A stretch of DNA of 64,000 nucleotides from Cryptomeria japonica (taxonomy: Eukaryota > Streptophyta > Pinopsida > Cupressales > Cupressaceae), in contig NC_081412.1 in NCBI RefSeq assembly GCF_030272615.1, forward strand, positions 696,084,083-696,148,082. Reading direction: 5' to 3'. Position numbers and translations under genes: made by a program. The notes beneath the pieces are model-generated. The model was not told where the DNA came from. It did not search any database and saw only the letters and a list, made by a program, of their open reading frames with translations. Positions 23,428 through 33,414 of the stretch are shown here, piece by piece (positions within the stretch are counted from its first letter, which is position 1; each line of letters opens with the position of its first letter).

Positions 23428-23954
23428 AGTAAAGGAACACTAGTAGACAACAAAAGTTATAGCTTGAAAGGTAAAAAAAATTTGAAGAGGTTAAGCAAGA
23501 ATTCTCAAAACAATGGATTAGAAAAGCTGATCTAAATATTGGGAATACTCCTCCACTGGTAGAACAAACCAATGCTTCACCAGAAGGATAGAGTGATGCT
23601 TTACCGAAAGGAAAGAGCAGTGCTCCACCAGTAGGAAGTTCTTCATCTAATTGAAGAAAGTTTCCTTGAGGGTTTGCCAATCTAATGACACGTGCTATTA
23701 TTCCCTCGGTTAGAGATAAGAAGTTGAAAATTACTTTTTACCGATAGACAATGTTAAGAGAATACTTAACCGACATGCATTTAATATGGTAGATGGCAAA
23801 AAGACACTATAAAATTGAAGTTTTGGCTCCATTCCATTTCACCAAGATTTCAAACCTACGAAGAGCGCGAAGGTTCCAAGCTAAGGCATTTTGAGCAAGA
23901 AGCAAGAACACTCCAGGAATTCATCCATCCTAGAGGCAGTAAAAGGCATTTAAT
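23428..23954 (+). other. Gap between gag and ORF2 of element D
   Basis: No protease or integrase is readable. The segment codes for short frames rich in Ser/Pro near 23540-23650. Its last 150 bases match the corresponding region of element B, including the place where solo LTR C landed. An ATTTAATATGG..TATAAAATTG stretch at 23780-23815 resembles a second promoter (TATAAAA at about 23808) upstream of ORF2. That may allow separate transcription of ORF2, but this is inference. Confidence 0.4.
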
Positions 23955-26900
23955 CATGGCATCCACCTCTGCAATTGAATATATAACAAACCCTATTATT
24001 GTCGAAGTGATAAAAAGACCTAGGCTCATATTTCAGTTAGTTCTCGAGGTAGAAAAGAAAGATGATACCTTAGGTGCTTTTTCTCAAATTCCCAAGGGAG
24101 ATGTTTATGTTGAAGACCCTAGAATGTACATCCACTGCAACATTAAGGAACTAGGAGATGAAGAGATCAAAACCATGTTTAAAACTATGATATGTGATAA
24201 AACCAAAAATGTAAAAGATGAACACAAGATCATTGAAACCCTAGGATTTACAGAGATCCTTAGCATTCTTGAATTCCCCAAGGATGTGATTAGGATAGTC
24301 TTAAGCAGGGGACATGGTGAATAGATGCAGTCCACAAAATCACTAAGGAAGTTGTGAAAGCTATCATAGGGTTACCGACCACTGGTAAAAGGCCAGATAA
24401 AACCAAGAAGGTATCCACTGACCTAGTTACAAACCTAATTGGTGCAACATTCGACAAAAGGTCCCTAAGAGTTAATGATATAACAGACATTATTGTGAGA
24501 TTTATCAGCATGATATTAGGGTATAAAGCTACTCATGCAAATAGACTCAATTCAGTTTCAAGTTTATGCATTAAGAGTGCTTATGATATGGTCACAGAAA
24601 ATGTAAAGATTGATATATGTGAGTGGTTAAAAGATTAATTAACTGACAACCTTGGAAAGATTAAGAAGGACAAGAAAGGAACTTTTAGGTTTGGAAATCT
24701 ATTAGTATGTCTGATGCTACATATAAAAAAATAGGTTCCCAATATAGGCTACAAAGAACTTAGATATGATATACTGTTAGGTAAACAATTAACAGAACTA
24801 TTCAATAACATGGGAGAAAACAAGGAAAACAGTATTCATGACTTCTTTCAAGCATTAAAGGCCAAAATGAAGAAAAGAATCAGGTCATCACAAAAAATTG
24901 TTGACAAATACAAAGATGAAATATGCTTTGTCATCAAGAAGGATGAAATCTGGATGGAAGCAGTCATCCCTAGGATAGTTTGGGTAACCAAGATGGGCTA
25001 TGAAACAAATGATCATATAATTGAAACATATGCTAAAGCACTTCTAGAATCCCCCAGAGAACCTAAGGAAGAAATATTTGGTAGTGCAGAAACTATTGAA
25101 AGACAAATACAATCAAAGAAAAGAGTGAAAAAGGTTGAGGCAGTTGTAAGGAAAGGTTCCAGACAAGCAAAGGCCATCAAAGATGTGTTGAATAAAACTG
25201 GTATAACAGAGGATGAGTTAGCAGCTCCACAACCTGAAACTCACCTATCACTGATAGGTACTTCTTCAAGGAGTGAGATGCCTGCAACTTTCAAAAGAGT
25301 TGTAAGGAAAAGAGATCCCTCACCAGCAACCACACCCTCACCCAGGAGGACAAGACAAAAACAACAAATAGTGAGATCTCTGGTAAGAAAGGGTACACCA
25401 AAGAAGAAGAAACTAACACCCAAAAAGAAGAAGAGGACAAACAAAGACTTGGCCTGTCTTGATATACTACTGAATGAAATTATAGAGGAAGGTAAATTGA
25501 AAAATATAGAGAAAATATGACACTTTAATAGCTGATGAAAAAGAACAAGTTGAAAATAGTGTTATATTGCATATGGATATGTATAAGAAGTTTTTGATGG
25601 AAGTAGTAAATGAAATTCCTGATGAACTATTTAAGAGACTGGAAGCAAGAAGACAAGCAGTAATAGAACTGGACAAGAAAATAAAGATTGAAAAGCTACT
25701 TGCTATTTATCCAGTAAACTCACCCAAAGAAATTGATGACCTAATTGCTCAAGCCAACCGGTCAGTATTTTCTACTGCACATCAGTACATTGCTTTAATG
25801 GTTGGAAGAGTTAATGAGGTGACTGAGGAAATAGAAAATGGATGGGATATATTCTTAGTTGAAAAAGAAAAACAAGAAGAATATAGGAACCCCAAACCCA
25901 TAAAAGTTTATCAGAAAGATAGAGACAAGGGTAAAGGTAAAGTTGGTGGACCACCTAATATCAAGGTTAGAGACAACTTACCTCCACCTCCTTTGATTAC
26001 TCCACCGGTAAAAAGAACAGTTATAGAAGATCAACCAACAGCTGAGAGTATGGATGTAGAGGATGGTATTACTAATTCTGAAGTCTTATATATTGTGGAT
26101 GTTGATACTCAAAAGATCAACATAGTGGTAGACAAAGATATAGCTGATAAGACTGACATGGCTAGTGAGCCTCTGGTAGCTGAGCAAACTGAAAACACAT
26201 AGGAGAAACTAGAAGAAGACAAAGAGAAAAATGTAGAGACTCAAACTGAGTCAATACAACAAACAGAGCAAAAGGCTCTGAAACAGGAACAACAACAACA
26301 AGAACAGGAACATAAGGAAACAGTGCCACCAGCAACTGGAGAAATAGAAAAACCATTGCTTAAAGAAATGCAGACACAAATAGACCTAGCAGAGGTCAAT
26401 ACAAGCTTGGTTATTTCCACTGGTACTCAGATTGTTGGTTCATCATCAGGCTGCAAATCAACTAATGTGACTGAGGTACTATTAGATTCAATAAAAAAGA
26501 TAACAGACTGCAGATCACAAGCTTACAAGGCAACTGATGATACCATACCAATTTTGAAGGTAATTACTCCTAACTGTAATATAGACAATAAAGATTCTTT
26601 AGGACAACTTGATACACTATGTAAATATATCACAGAAAACATTGAGAAAATAAAGGAAGAGTCATTGAAGGATAAAGTAGAAATTGAAAAACAGAAATTC
26701 TTTGAAGAGCAAATAAAGAAGTGTAATAGAGATTTTGACACACTTCTACCGGAATTGTGTAATTTATTGAAAGAGTACAAAACTCTGTACAAAGATACCT
26801 GTAAGCCAAACTTTTTGACTGTAGATATAGACAAAAAGATGAGCAAGGTACAGGATGAGATCAATAAACTTGTAGATAATTCTGTTAACTCACCTGATAC

Positions 26901-27069
26901 ACTATCAGTTTTTGAGCAGAAGATAACAAATTTTGAAGAAGATTTATTTAAATTGGAAAAAGAGAGAGAAAGAATAGTGAATAATGCAAAACATTTGAGA
27001 TTAAATATAAGTCCAAGATTGGACTATCTAGCATCACTATGGAAGGAACTATCTGAAACACTAATATAG
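23955..27069 (+). pseudogene. Element D ORF2, large unknown protein
   Basis: Starts at ATG 23955 (MASTSAIEYITNPIIVE) and can be followed for about 1000 residues through a frame change at 24324 (a small deletion relative to element B), stops near 24636 and 24733, a frame change near 25520 and a stop at 26200. Regions in order: an N-terminal globular part with KKDDTLGAFSQIPKG, FPKDVIRIVLSR and HKITKEVVKAIIGLPTTG; a helical middle with KDEICFVIKKDEIWMEAVIPR; a very basic segment with KKKKLTPKKKKR (25385-25440) that would serve as a nuclear localisation or nucleic-acid-binding tail; a Thr/Glu/Gln-rich linker (26000-26400); and a C-terminal coiled-coil segment (26450-27060). No transmembrane segment is evident, which argues against an envelope-like protein. 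Function unknown. It sits where pol should be, in both B and D. Confidence 0.75.
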
Positions 27070-27267
27070 GGACAGAAAACACCGGCAGAGCATTTGCAGC
27101 ATCTCACCGGTACAGTGAAGAGAACAAAGACAACAATAAAGGATAGCAAGAAGTTTATGGATAGTATAAACTTGATTTTGGGAGACCTTTTTCAAATTGC
27201 AACCACCCAGTTACAAGGTTGAAACTACAAACTCTACTGACATATTGACAACCTTTGTCATTGATGC

Positions 27268-27425
27268 CAAAGGGGGAGTAGTGGGATGACAAAATTCAAT
27301 ATCACAGGAATCATATGCTCAGGGGGAGCACACACATTTTTGGTAACATTTTTGTAGACATTTTTTTTGGATACATTTTTTTTAAATTTCTCATGAATGT
27401 TGCCATCAATGCCAAAGGGGGAGAT
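27268..27425 (+). promoter_or_regulatory. Polypurine tract ladder of element D
   Basis: The priming tract AAAGGGGGAGAT at 27414-27425 abuts the 3' LTR. An upstream copy CAAAGGGGGAG is at 27268-27278 and a weaker one (CAGGGGGAGC) near 27320. Each strong copy follows CATTGATGCC or CATCAATGCC. The arrangement matches elements A and B. Confidence 0.75.
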
Positions 27426-28220
27426 TGTTGGCATATGCACACTCCAATGAGACATTGTATGTGATTGAAGGTTTTGTCATTGATGACAACCTTTCAATCC
27501 TATGGCACCGACAAAGGCATTATACCAGCATCAGTAGATCACACTCTACATCGACACTCAGGACACTGACACTGGCACAAAGAAAAGAAGTATACCGGCA
27601 TAGAGGCCAACATGATTTTGTTATATTATATTTTGTTTATTATTGTAAAAACTTTGTAAGCCGACTTGGAAAATTGTAAAATGACTCTTATATATAAAAG
27701 AGGTCATTGTAGACATTTGGTAATGAGCAAGGAAGCATTAAGGAAAATTATTAGGTAGACCTATTATGCAAAATATAGGCTAAGGGTTTATGTAAGAAGT
27801 AGAGAAGAAACCGGTACTGGATCAGGCATTATAGATGCTATTGTAAAGCAGTACAAGATATTGGATTTGTATAATCCTCATTGTAAGTCAGTGAGACTTC
27901 CCATTGAGTAGTGAGCTCTAAGCAATTGGCATTCTTGCACGTGCAGGCCCCTATTGTAGGTAATATTCTCTTATTGGCCAGTGAGTGAATATTGTGGGTC
28001 ACAAATCCCATCGAGGTTTTTCCCACACCGAGTTTCCTTGTTAAAACCTTGTGTTATGGTGTGATTTTCATGTGGATGTTCTTGATTCTATTTATTGCAT
28101 TATTTATTACATACCGGTACACTATTATATTATGTTCTGCATGTTTTAAGTTAAGAAATATTAAATACCAGTTAGATACTTATTCACCCCCCCCTCTCAA
28201 TATCTGTGGGATTCCTAACA
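27426..28220 (+). repeat. Element D 3' LTR
   Basis: 795 bp from TGTTGGCATATGC to CCTAACA, paired with 21634-22427, including an identical TATA box at 27689-27700. Confidence 0.92.
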
Positions 28221-28225
28221 ATCAT

Positions 28226-28940
28226 CTCTCCCAATGTACTCTCGAGAGGGTTTTTTGAGCTGCTATATAAATATACTGGTCAAGCGGCTAGAGTGTTGAG
28301 TGAATTTGATGTATGTGGGGGCCTTCCTTGCATCAATAAGCTCAACTAAAGTCTTAAGTGTCTTGCTCTAAGAATCCATCGTTGGATTGGGATCCCTCGA
28401 AATTTACAATAAGAACCAACTTAGTATCCCAAATCCCACATTCAGTGATTCTGGGAGTGTGGATCGTACTCCATAGATACCCATCATGTACCTTGCATTA
28501 TGAGACAAAAATCCTTCGGTGATAAGATCTTCAGATCTTTGGGGTAAGAGAGATTGGCATGCCCAAGAAGTGTGTGTTGTGGAGTGGAGCCAATGTTGCC
28601 AGACTCTCTATCTATTCATCTTGTTTCGGTATTTTTCTATGGGGGCCTCATTGAATGGTATCCACTTTCAAGCCTAAGATTTTGTTATGTGCTTTTATGT
28701 GTATCGTTGTTCCAGACCAGTATTGAGTTAGTATTTGGGCTATTTCAGATCCTATCTTGTGTATCTCTGAATTCTTAGAGTTGGTCAAAACACAGCTCAG
28801 ACAGCTATACCTATCTTCAAACAATTGTTCTCACATTTGGAAAACAACAAACTTGTCCTATAAACATAATTAATGGAAATGAAGTTTACCTTGAAACATC
28901 AGACAGGCCTACAAACTCAAAAATTTTACATACTTGTGAC
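28226..28940. other. Spacer without recognised gene
   Basis: This continues the sequence interrupted by element D. A TATATAAATATAC word near 28264 and mixed-composition DNA follow. The only ORF of note (28554-28778) has no known domain and no codon or homology support. Confidence 0.3.
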
Positions 28941-28944
28941 CATA

Positions 28945-29335
28945 CGAAGTCCTTGCATAGTCCTCATTGTCATCCTCATATAGTCCTTATTTACATCCTT
29001 ACTTTGCATAAGTCCTTGCATAGTCCTCATTATTGTCCCCATTATCGTCCTCATATACATCCTCAATCATTATTATCGTCCCCATTATCATCCTCATATA
29101 CATCCTTAGTCCTTGCATAGTCCTCATTATCGTCCTCATTATAGTCCTCATTTATGTTCTTATTATCATCCTCATTTACGTCCTTAGAATTTACATGTCC
29201 TTGCATCATCCTCATTATCGTCCTTATTATCATCCTCATTTACGTCATTAGAATTTGCATAAGTCCTTGCATCGTCTTCATAGAGTTCCCATATACATCA
29301 TCATAATCTTCTCATAAGTCCTTATTTGTGTCCCA
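28945..29335 (+). repeat. Degenerate CCTCATTATCGT-type tandem repeat
   Basis: Imperfect repeats built from CCTCATTATCGT, CCTCATATACATCC and TCCTTGCATAGTCC units fill about 390 bp. Unit length varies from 12 to 40 bases, so this is a decayed satellite-like tract. It translates into an Ile-rich frame that should not be taken as a gene. Confidence 0.75.
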
Positions 29336-29379
29336 TTGACCTCCTAGTTCATTTTAGTCCTTGTCTAGACTCATATATG

Positions 29380-30040
29380 TTTGTCTCAGTCCATCGTCAT
29401 TTGCATAATCATCCTAGAAAGTCATACCCCAAACGTCCAAATCACAATCAGAGGATCAATCAAACTCAACCTTGACTCAAACAAGTTTATCAACTTCAAC
29501 AAATCAAACATTGTCACATTTAGAGAAATGGAGAAAACATCTTACATGTGTGATCCTAGGTCCAAACCAATCAAGAAAACATCATTGATTGGCATTATAC
29601 ATTTTGTAGGGAAGGTGGAGAATTCACCCACTAATACATTTGAACTAGATTTGCGACGAAGAAGGTATATTGTGGCCAAATTTGATTTTTTTTTGAAAAA
29701 ATGTCTGCATTCATCATAATTCTGATGACAATTTCCCATTTGGTTTCAATGAAGAAGGCATTAGCAATGATAATTTTCTTTTTTTCAAAAAAGTGCTCGA
29801 GTTCATTGTAATTCCGATGACAATGACCCTTACTTAAAAAAAAAAAGAGGGGAATTCATTTGTGCATTGCAATCCCACGTAGGCATCCATGGTGACTTCA
29901 ACCCCCAAGAACATCAAACCCGTGTCGAAGGCATTTGTGGCATTGCTTGCAATCCCGTGCAGGAGGTAGATTCAAATTGCCCTAGTTTTTAATTTCATGT
30001 TGCAAAAAATATACATGTGGTGGTTAATTGCCCTAGTTTA
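29380..30040. other. Spacer with a local duplication
   Basis: A segment with a T/A homopolymer followed by TTCATCATAATTCTGATGACAATTTCC (29680-29735) is repeated about 105 bases later in diverged form (29780-29835). A frame at 29381-29719 on the plus strand codes 112 residues with no domain I recognise; I do not call it a gene. Confidence 0.35.
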
Positions 30041-30043
30041 ATC

Positions 30044-30945
30044 TCATAAAACCATAGAACTATGATTGAGGAGTGAGTGTTCAATTTTGTAGAAGCAATC
30101 CCTTCCTCCCGTATACATGCATGTTGATTGTTCACATGAGATCACATCTCTTTGCGGCATCGTATCAAATAATTCATGAGCCTTGTCCATGTTTCCACAT
30201 TTTTCATTCATGTCAAGCAAGGGATTTACAAGTACAACACCTAACATAATTCCTCTATTCGTTATACTTTGATGGATGTCCATACCCTGTTCCAAAGCTC
30301 CCATTTTTGTACAGGCAGGGAGGATACTGGCAAAGGTTGTGGAATTTGGTTTTATGCCTTCCAATTTCATTTGCTTGAAAGTGTCTAAAGCCTTTTTGAC
30401 AAATCCATTTTGTGCATATCCAGCAATCATTGCAGTCCATGAGACAACATTTCTTTTAGGCATTCTATCAAACAGTTCACGTGCCTTGTCTATGCTTTCA
30501 CATTTTGCATACATGTCTACTAGGGAAGTTGCAACTACAACATCTAAAAAAATTCCTCTATCCTTTATGCTTTGATGAATGTCCATACCCTATTCCAAAT
30601 CTCCCATTTTGGCACAGGCAGGGAGGATAGTAGCAATGGTCGTGGAATTTGGCTTTACACCTGCCGATTGCATTTGCTTGAAAGTTTCTAAAGCCTTCTC
30701 AACAAATACATTTTGTGCATATCTGGCAATCATTGTAGTCCAGGAAACCACATTTCTTTGAGGCAATCCATCAAACAGTTTTCGTGCCTTGTCTATGCTT
30801 CCACATTTTGCATACATGCTAACAGAGCAGTTGCAACTACATCTGACAAAATTCCTCTATCTTTTATGCTTTGATGGATGTCCATACTCTATTCCAAAGC
30901 TCCCATTTTGGCACAGGCTAGGAGTACGTTGGCAAATGTAACTAA
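30044..30945 (-). pseudogene. PPR protein pseudogene, PLS-type repeats
   Basis: The minus strand encodes consecutive pentatricopeptide repeats of the P-L-S kind found in plant organelle RNA-editing factors. Recurrent landmarks are VVVATSLVDMYAKC, DKARELFDRMPKRNVVSWTAMIAGYAQNG, ALDTFKQMKLEGIKPNSTTFASILPACTKMGALEQGMDIHQSI, spread over about two and a half repeat triplets. It is broken: a CAG-to-TAG change at 30590-30592 inside the conserved LEQGMDIHQ, another stop in the equivalent motif near 30895, a frame loss near 30818, and loss of homology after the last DVIS near 30140. The 5' part with a transit peptide and the E/DYW tail are both missing. Intact members bind organelle RNA. This fragment is most likely an old truncated copy from a very large family. 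Confidence 0.88.
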
Positions 30946-31507
30946 AGAAATGCAATAATCAGCTCCAAAGACATCAAACCACTACTAACAAAACTGAGAG
31001 TCTAAAATATGATAGGGAATAGTGTGAGTTGTCCTAAAATAAAATATTTTATTTTCAATTTCAACTAAAACATAATTACTTAGCCATTTAATGTTATTAA
31101 TGTGTTTAATTTATGAAAGAGATAAATGGTTGGCCACAAGTACACGAGTTACTAAATGCACACAAATAAGTGAATTTGATATTCAAAACTATCTACAATA
31201 AATTCAATTCTTGTCCATTAGTCATTTATGTTTGCAATAAGCATCTTTCTTAGTTTTTCTTAATCTTTATTCATAGTTATGTGCATATTTCACATTCTAT
31301 AATTAGGATATCAATTGCTATGGCTGAACACTAGCATGATGTTTGTGTTGTGGTATAGATGCCTGGAAACATAATTATGGGATTGTTATATTATAGAGAT
31401 CATAAATCTAGATATGGCATATTAGTTCTAGCTCTTCTTGGATTGAGTCTAAAGTTGACATACAGTCATAAAGCCATTATTAGCAGATCTATCCATTTCT
31501 AGTAAAG
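30946..31507. other. AT-rich spacer
   Basis: No ORF, RNA gene or repeat that I can recognise. The last five bases (TAAAG, 31503-31507) are the left target duplication of element E. Confidence 0.4.
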
Positions 31508-32137
31508 TGTCATGCCCACCCTTGGGCACGAACGGAATAATTTTTTTTTTAAAAAATACTTAACTAATTATCCACAAACTAAATTAAAATAATGCAACTT
31601 AGTGCGATTAACTTAAATAAATAATGCATTTTGGATTAGGTCTTAATTACTTTTGTGTCAATCGGGGAATTTAAATTCAATTTAGATACTAGGTTTACTC
31701 AGTTGCCAATGAGCTAATATTTCCCCAAAGAGGGGTAATCGCCTAGCTTTATTAATAAATTACAATCTTAAATACAACGATTAATATGAGCGTTTCAAAT
31801 TTTATCTTATCTTCTTATCCACTAGAATTTTTAAGTTAATTATCATCGTAATTTAAAACACCTTATTTAATTGAGACCTCCATAATTTAAAATTACGTTA
31901 TAATCATATTCTTAATTTGACCCTCTTGGGCCCTACAAAAATCTTAGTGTTTGCACTCCTTTTTATTATTATTATATATATATATATATTTTTTTTTAAA
32001 AAAAATCTAATCCACCTAGGTAATTAAATCATTTTATAACATTCCTTTTTCTTATGCCCAATATTAACAACAGTGTTCCAAACTTACCTTCACATCTATC
32101 CATTTTAGTACAAATCAAATGCCAAACAAATCCAACC

Positions 32138-32246
<109 letters not shown>

Positions 32247-32260
32247 TATTTATTTGCGTG

Positions 32261-32296
<36 letters not shown>

Positions 32297-32441
32297 TACC
32301 TTTTTACTCATGCATGCACTCATAACTTTCTAAAGATGAGTTTAAAATTATTAATCATAAGGGGGAAGGGAAAGGTGGGATACTTATCTTTTTGAAAACT
32401 ATTTTCCCCCCCCTCTTTTTATTTAAACCTTTGTGAGTGTT

Positions 32442-32468
32442 GCCCTAACCCGAAATTAGGGTTAGGGC
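32442..32468. repeat. Telomere-like inverted repeat in LTR
   Basis: Perfect 10-bp arms GCCCTAACCC and GGGTTAGGGC separated by 7 bases. The arms match the plant telomere repeat unit (TTTAGGG) for about one and a half units. The same hairpin is at 41972-41998 in the other LTR. Confidence 0.8.
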
Positions 32469-32519
32469 GAACACGTCTTATTCACATATCCTTTTTTTTT
32501 GCGTTGGTGAGAAGTGTGC

Positions 32520-32790
32520 AGGGTGGACGGCGAAAGAAGGCCGAACGGGGCAACGTATTCGCGCGGGGTGCAAGGGGTTTTCACGCAGCGCAGAGATTGT
32601 TGGGAGGATGGAGGCGGTGGTGCGGGGAGCGCCGCAGCGCGGCACCGCCGGCTGCGGACGGCGCCGCCCGCAGGCTGCGGCCCCCGCAGTCTGCGGACGT
32701 CGCCGCCCGCAGTCTGCGGGTGCCGCAGGCTGCGGCCGCCGCCGCCCGGGTGCTGCGGCCCCGCCCAACCAGCGCGGCCTATGCTCAAAG
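32520..32790. repeat. GC- and CpG-rich block with CTGCGG repeats
   Basis: Within an AT-rich LTR this 270-bp island is mostly G and C, with many copies of CTGCGG/CCGCAG that could fold into competing hairpins. It translates openly in several frames (Arg/Ala/Pro/Gly-rich), which reflects base composition, not coding. It recurs at 42050-42320 with a short stretch of clustered differences near 42186-42200. It may be the promoter/R region of the LTR, by inference. Confidence 0.7.
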
Positions 32791-32963
32791 AATGTTTATT
32801 TAAATTTTTTTTTTTCTTTTTACTATGCGTTTTCACAGGGTTTAAAACCCTCGATGGCATTTGGTTTACTTCGTTTCTTTTCTTGCTGTGTATAAAAACG
32901 GGGTTTTCAAACCCTCGAAGGTGTATGTTATGGTTATTTTCTTGTTTAATAACATCATTATAA

Positions 32964-33008
<45 letters not shown>

Positions 33009-33094
33009 TATACATGTGTATATTATCTGGTTAAAAAAATAAAAATGCATGAAGCTCCTGTATGATGACTGGCAGATTTCCTATAAAAGAGATA

Positions 33095-33175
<81 letters not shown>

Positions 33176-33346
33176 GTATATATATGTATATATATATATA
33201 TATAGTGAGAGATTTAGTACTAAAATCAGTCTCCTCTCTTTTGTGTTAAAACCAGATCTGTAAATGGGTCATTTCTCTCTTTTTTTTTTTAAACATATTC
33301 TTCAAGTGATTTTTAAATGTATAAATATGTATATAAATATATGTGA

Positions 33347-33359
<13 letters not shown>

Positions 33360-33412
<53 letters not shown>
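33360..33412. repeat. (CA)n-(TA)n compound microsatellite
   Basis: A CA run followed by a TA run, preceded by TATATATATAC. The matching tract at 42895-42956 in the other LTR has fewer CA and more TA units. Confidence 0.85.

Positions 33413-33414
<2 letters not shown>

Larger units (their letters stand above)
21634..28220 (+). mobile_element. Element D: pol-less LTR retrotransposon
   Basis: A complete plus-strand element of 6587 bp with LTRs at 21634-22427 and 27426-28220, flanked by ATCAT at 21629-21633 and 28221-28225. Internal order: primer site 22430-22441, coiled-coil gag with four CCHC knuckles (22499-23427), an untranslated gap, a long unknown ORF2 (23955-27069), a polypurine ladder (27268-27425). 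No protease, integrase, RT or RNase H is readable. Element B has the same organisation, so the absence of pol is a property of the family and not of one deletion. The LTRs differ at roughly 8 percent of positions in the first 200 bases by eye, mostly C/T and G/A, which indicates an old insertion in methylated DNA. Confidence 0.9.

Noticed and set aside
23955-27069. ORF2 as a retroviral envelope-like protein
   Set aside because: No signal peptide, transmembrane segment or cysteine pattern visible; the sequence is soluble, basic and coiled-coil in type.
29381-29719. 112-residue ORF as a gene
   Set aside because: No recognisable domain, no splice or promoter context, and it adjoins low-complexity repeats.
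32442-32468. Interstitial telomere or ancient chromosome fusion point
   Set aside because: Only about one and a half telomere units per arm, in inverted orientation, inside a mobile LTR and present in both LTRs.
32462-32963. Arg/Ala/Pro-rich ORFs in several frames of the GC-rich block (repeated at 41992-42543)
   Set aside because: Open on both strands at once because of base composition; located in LTRs; no start context or domain.
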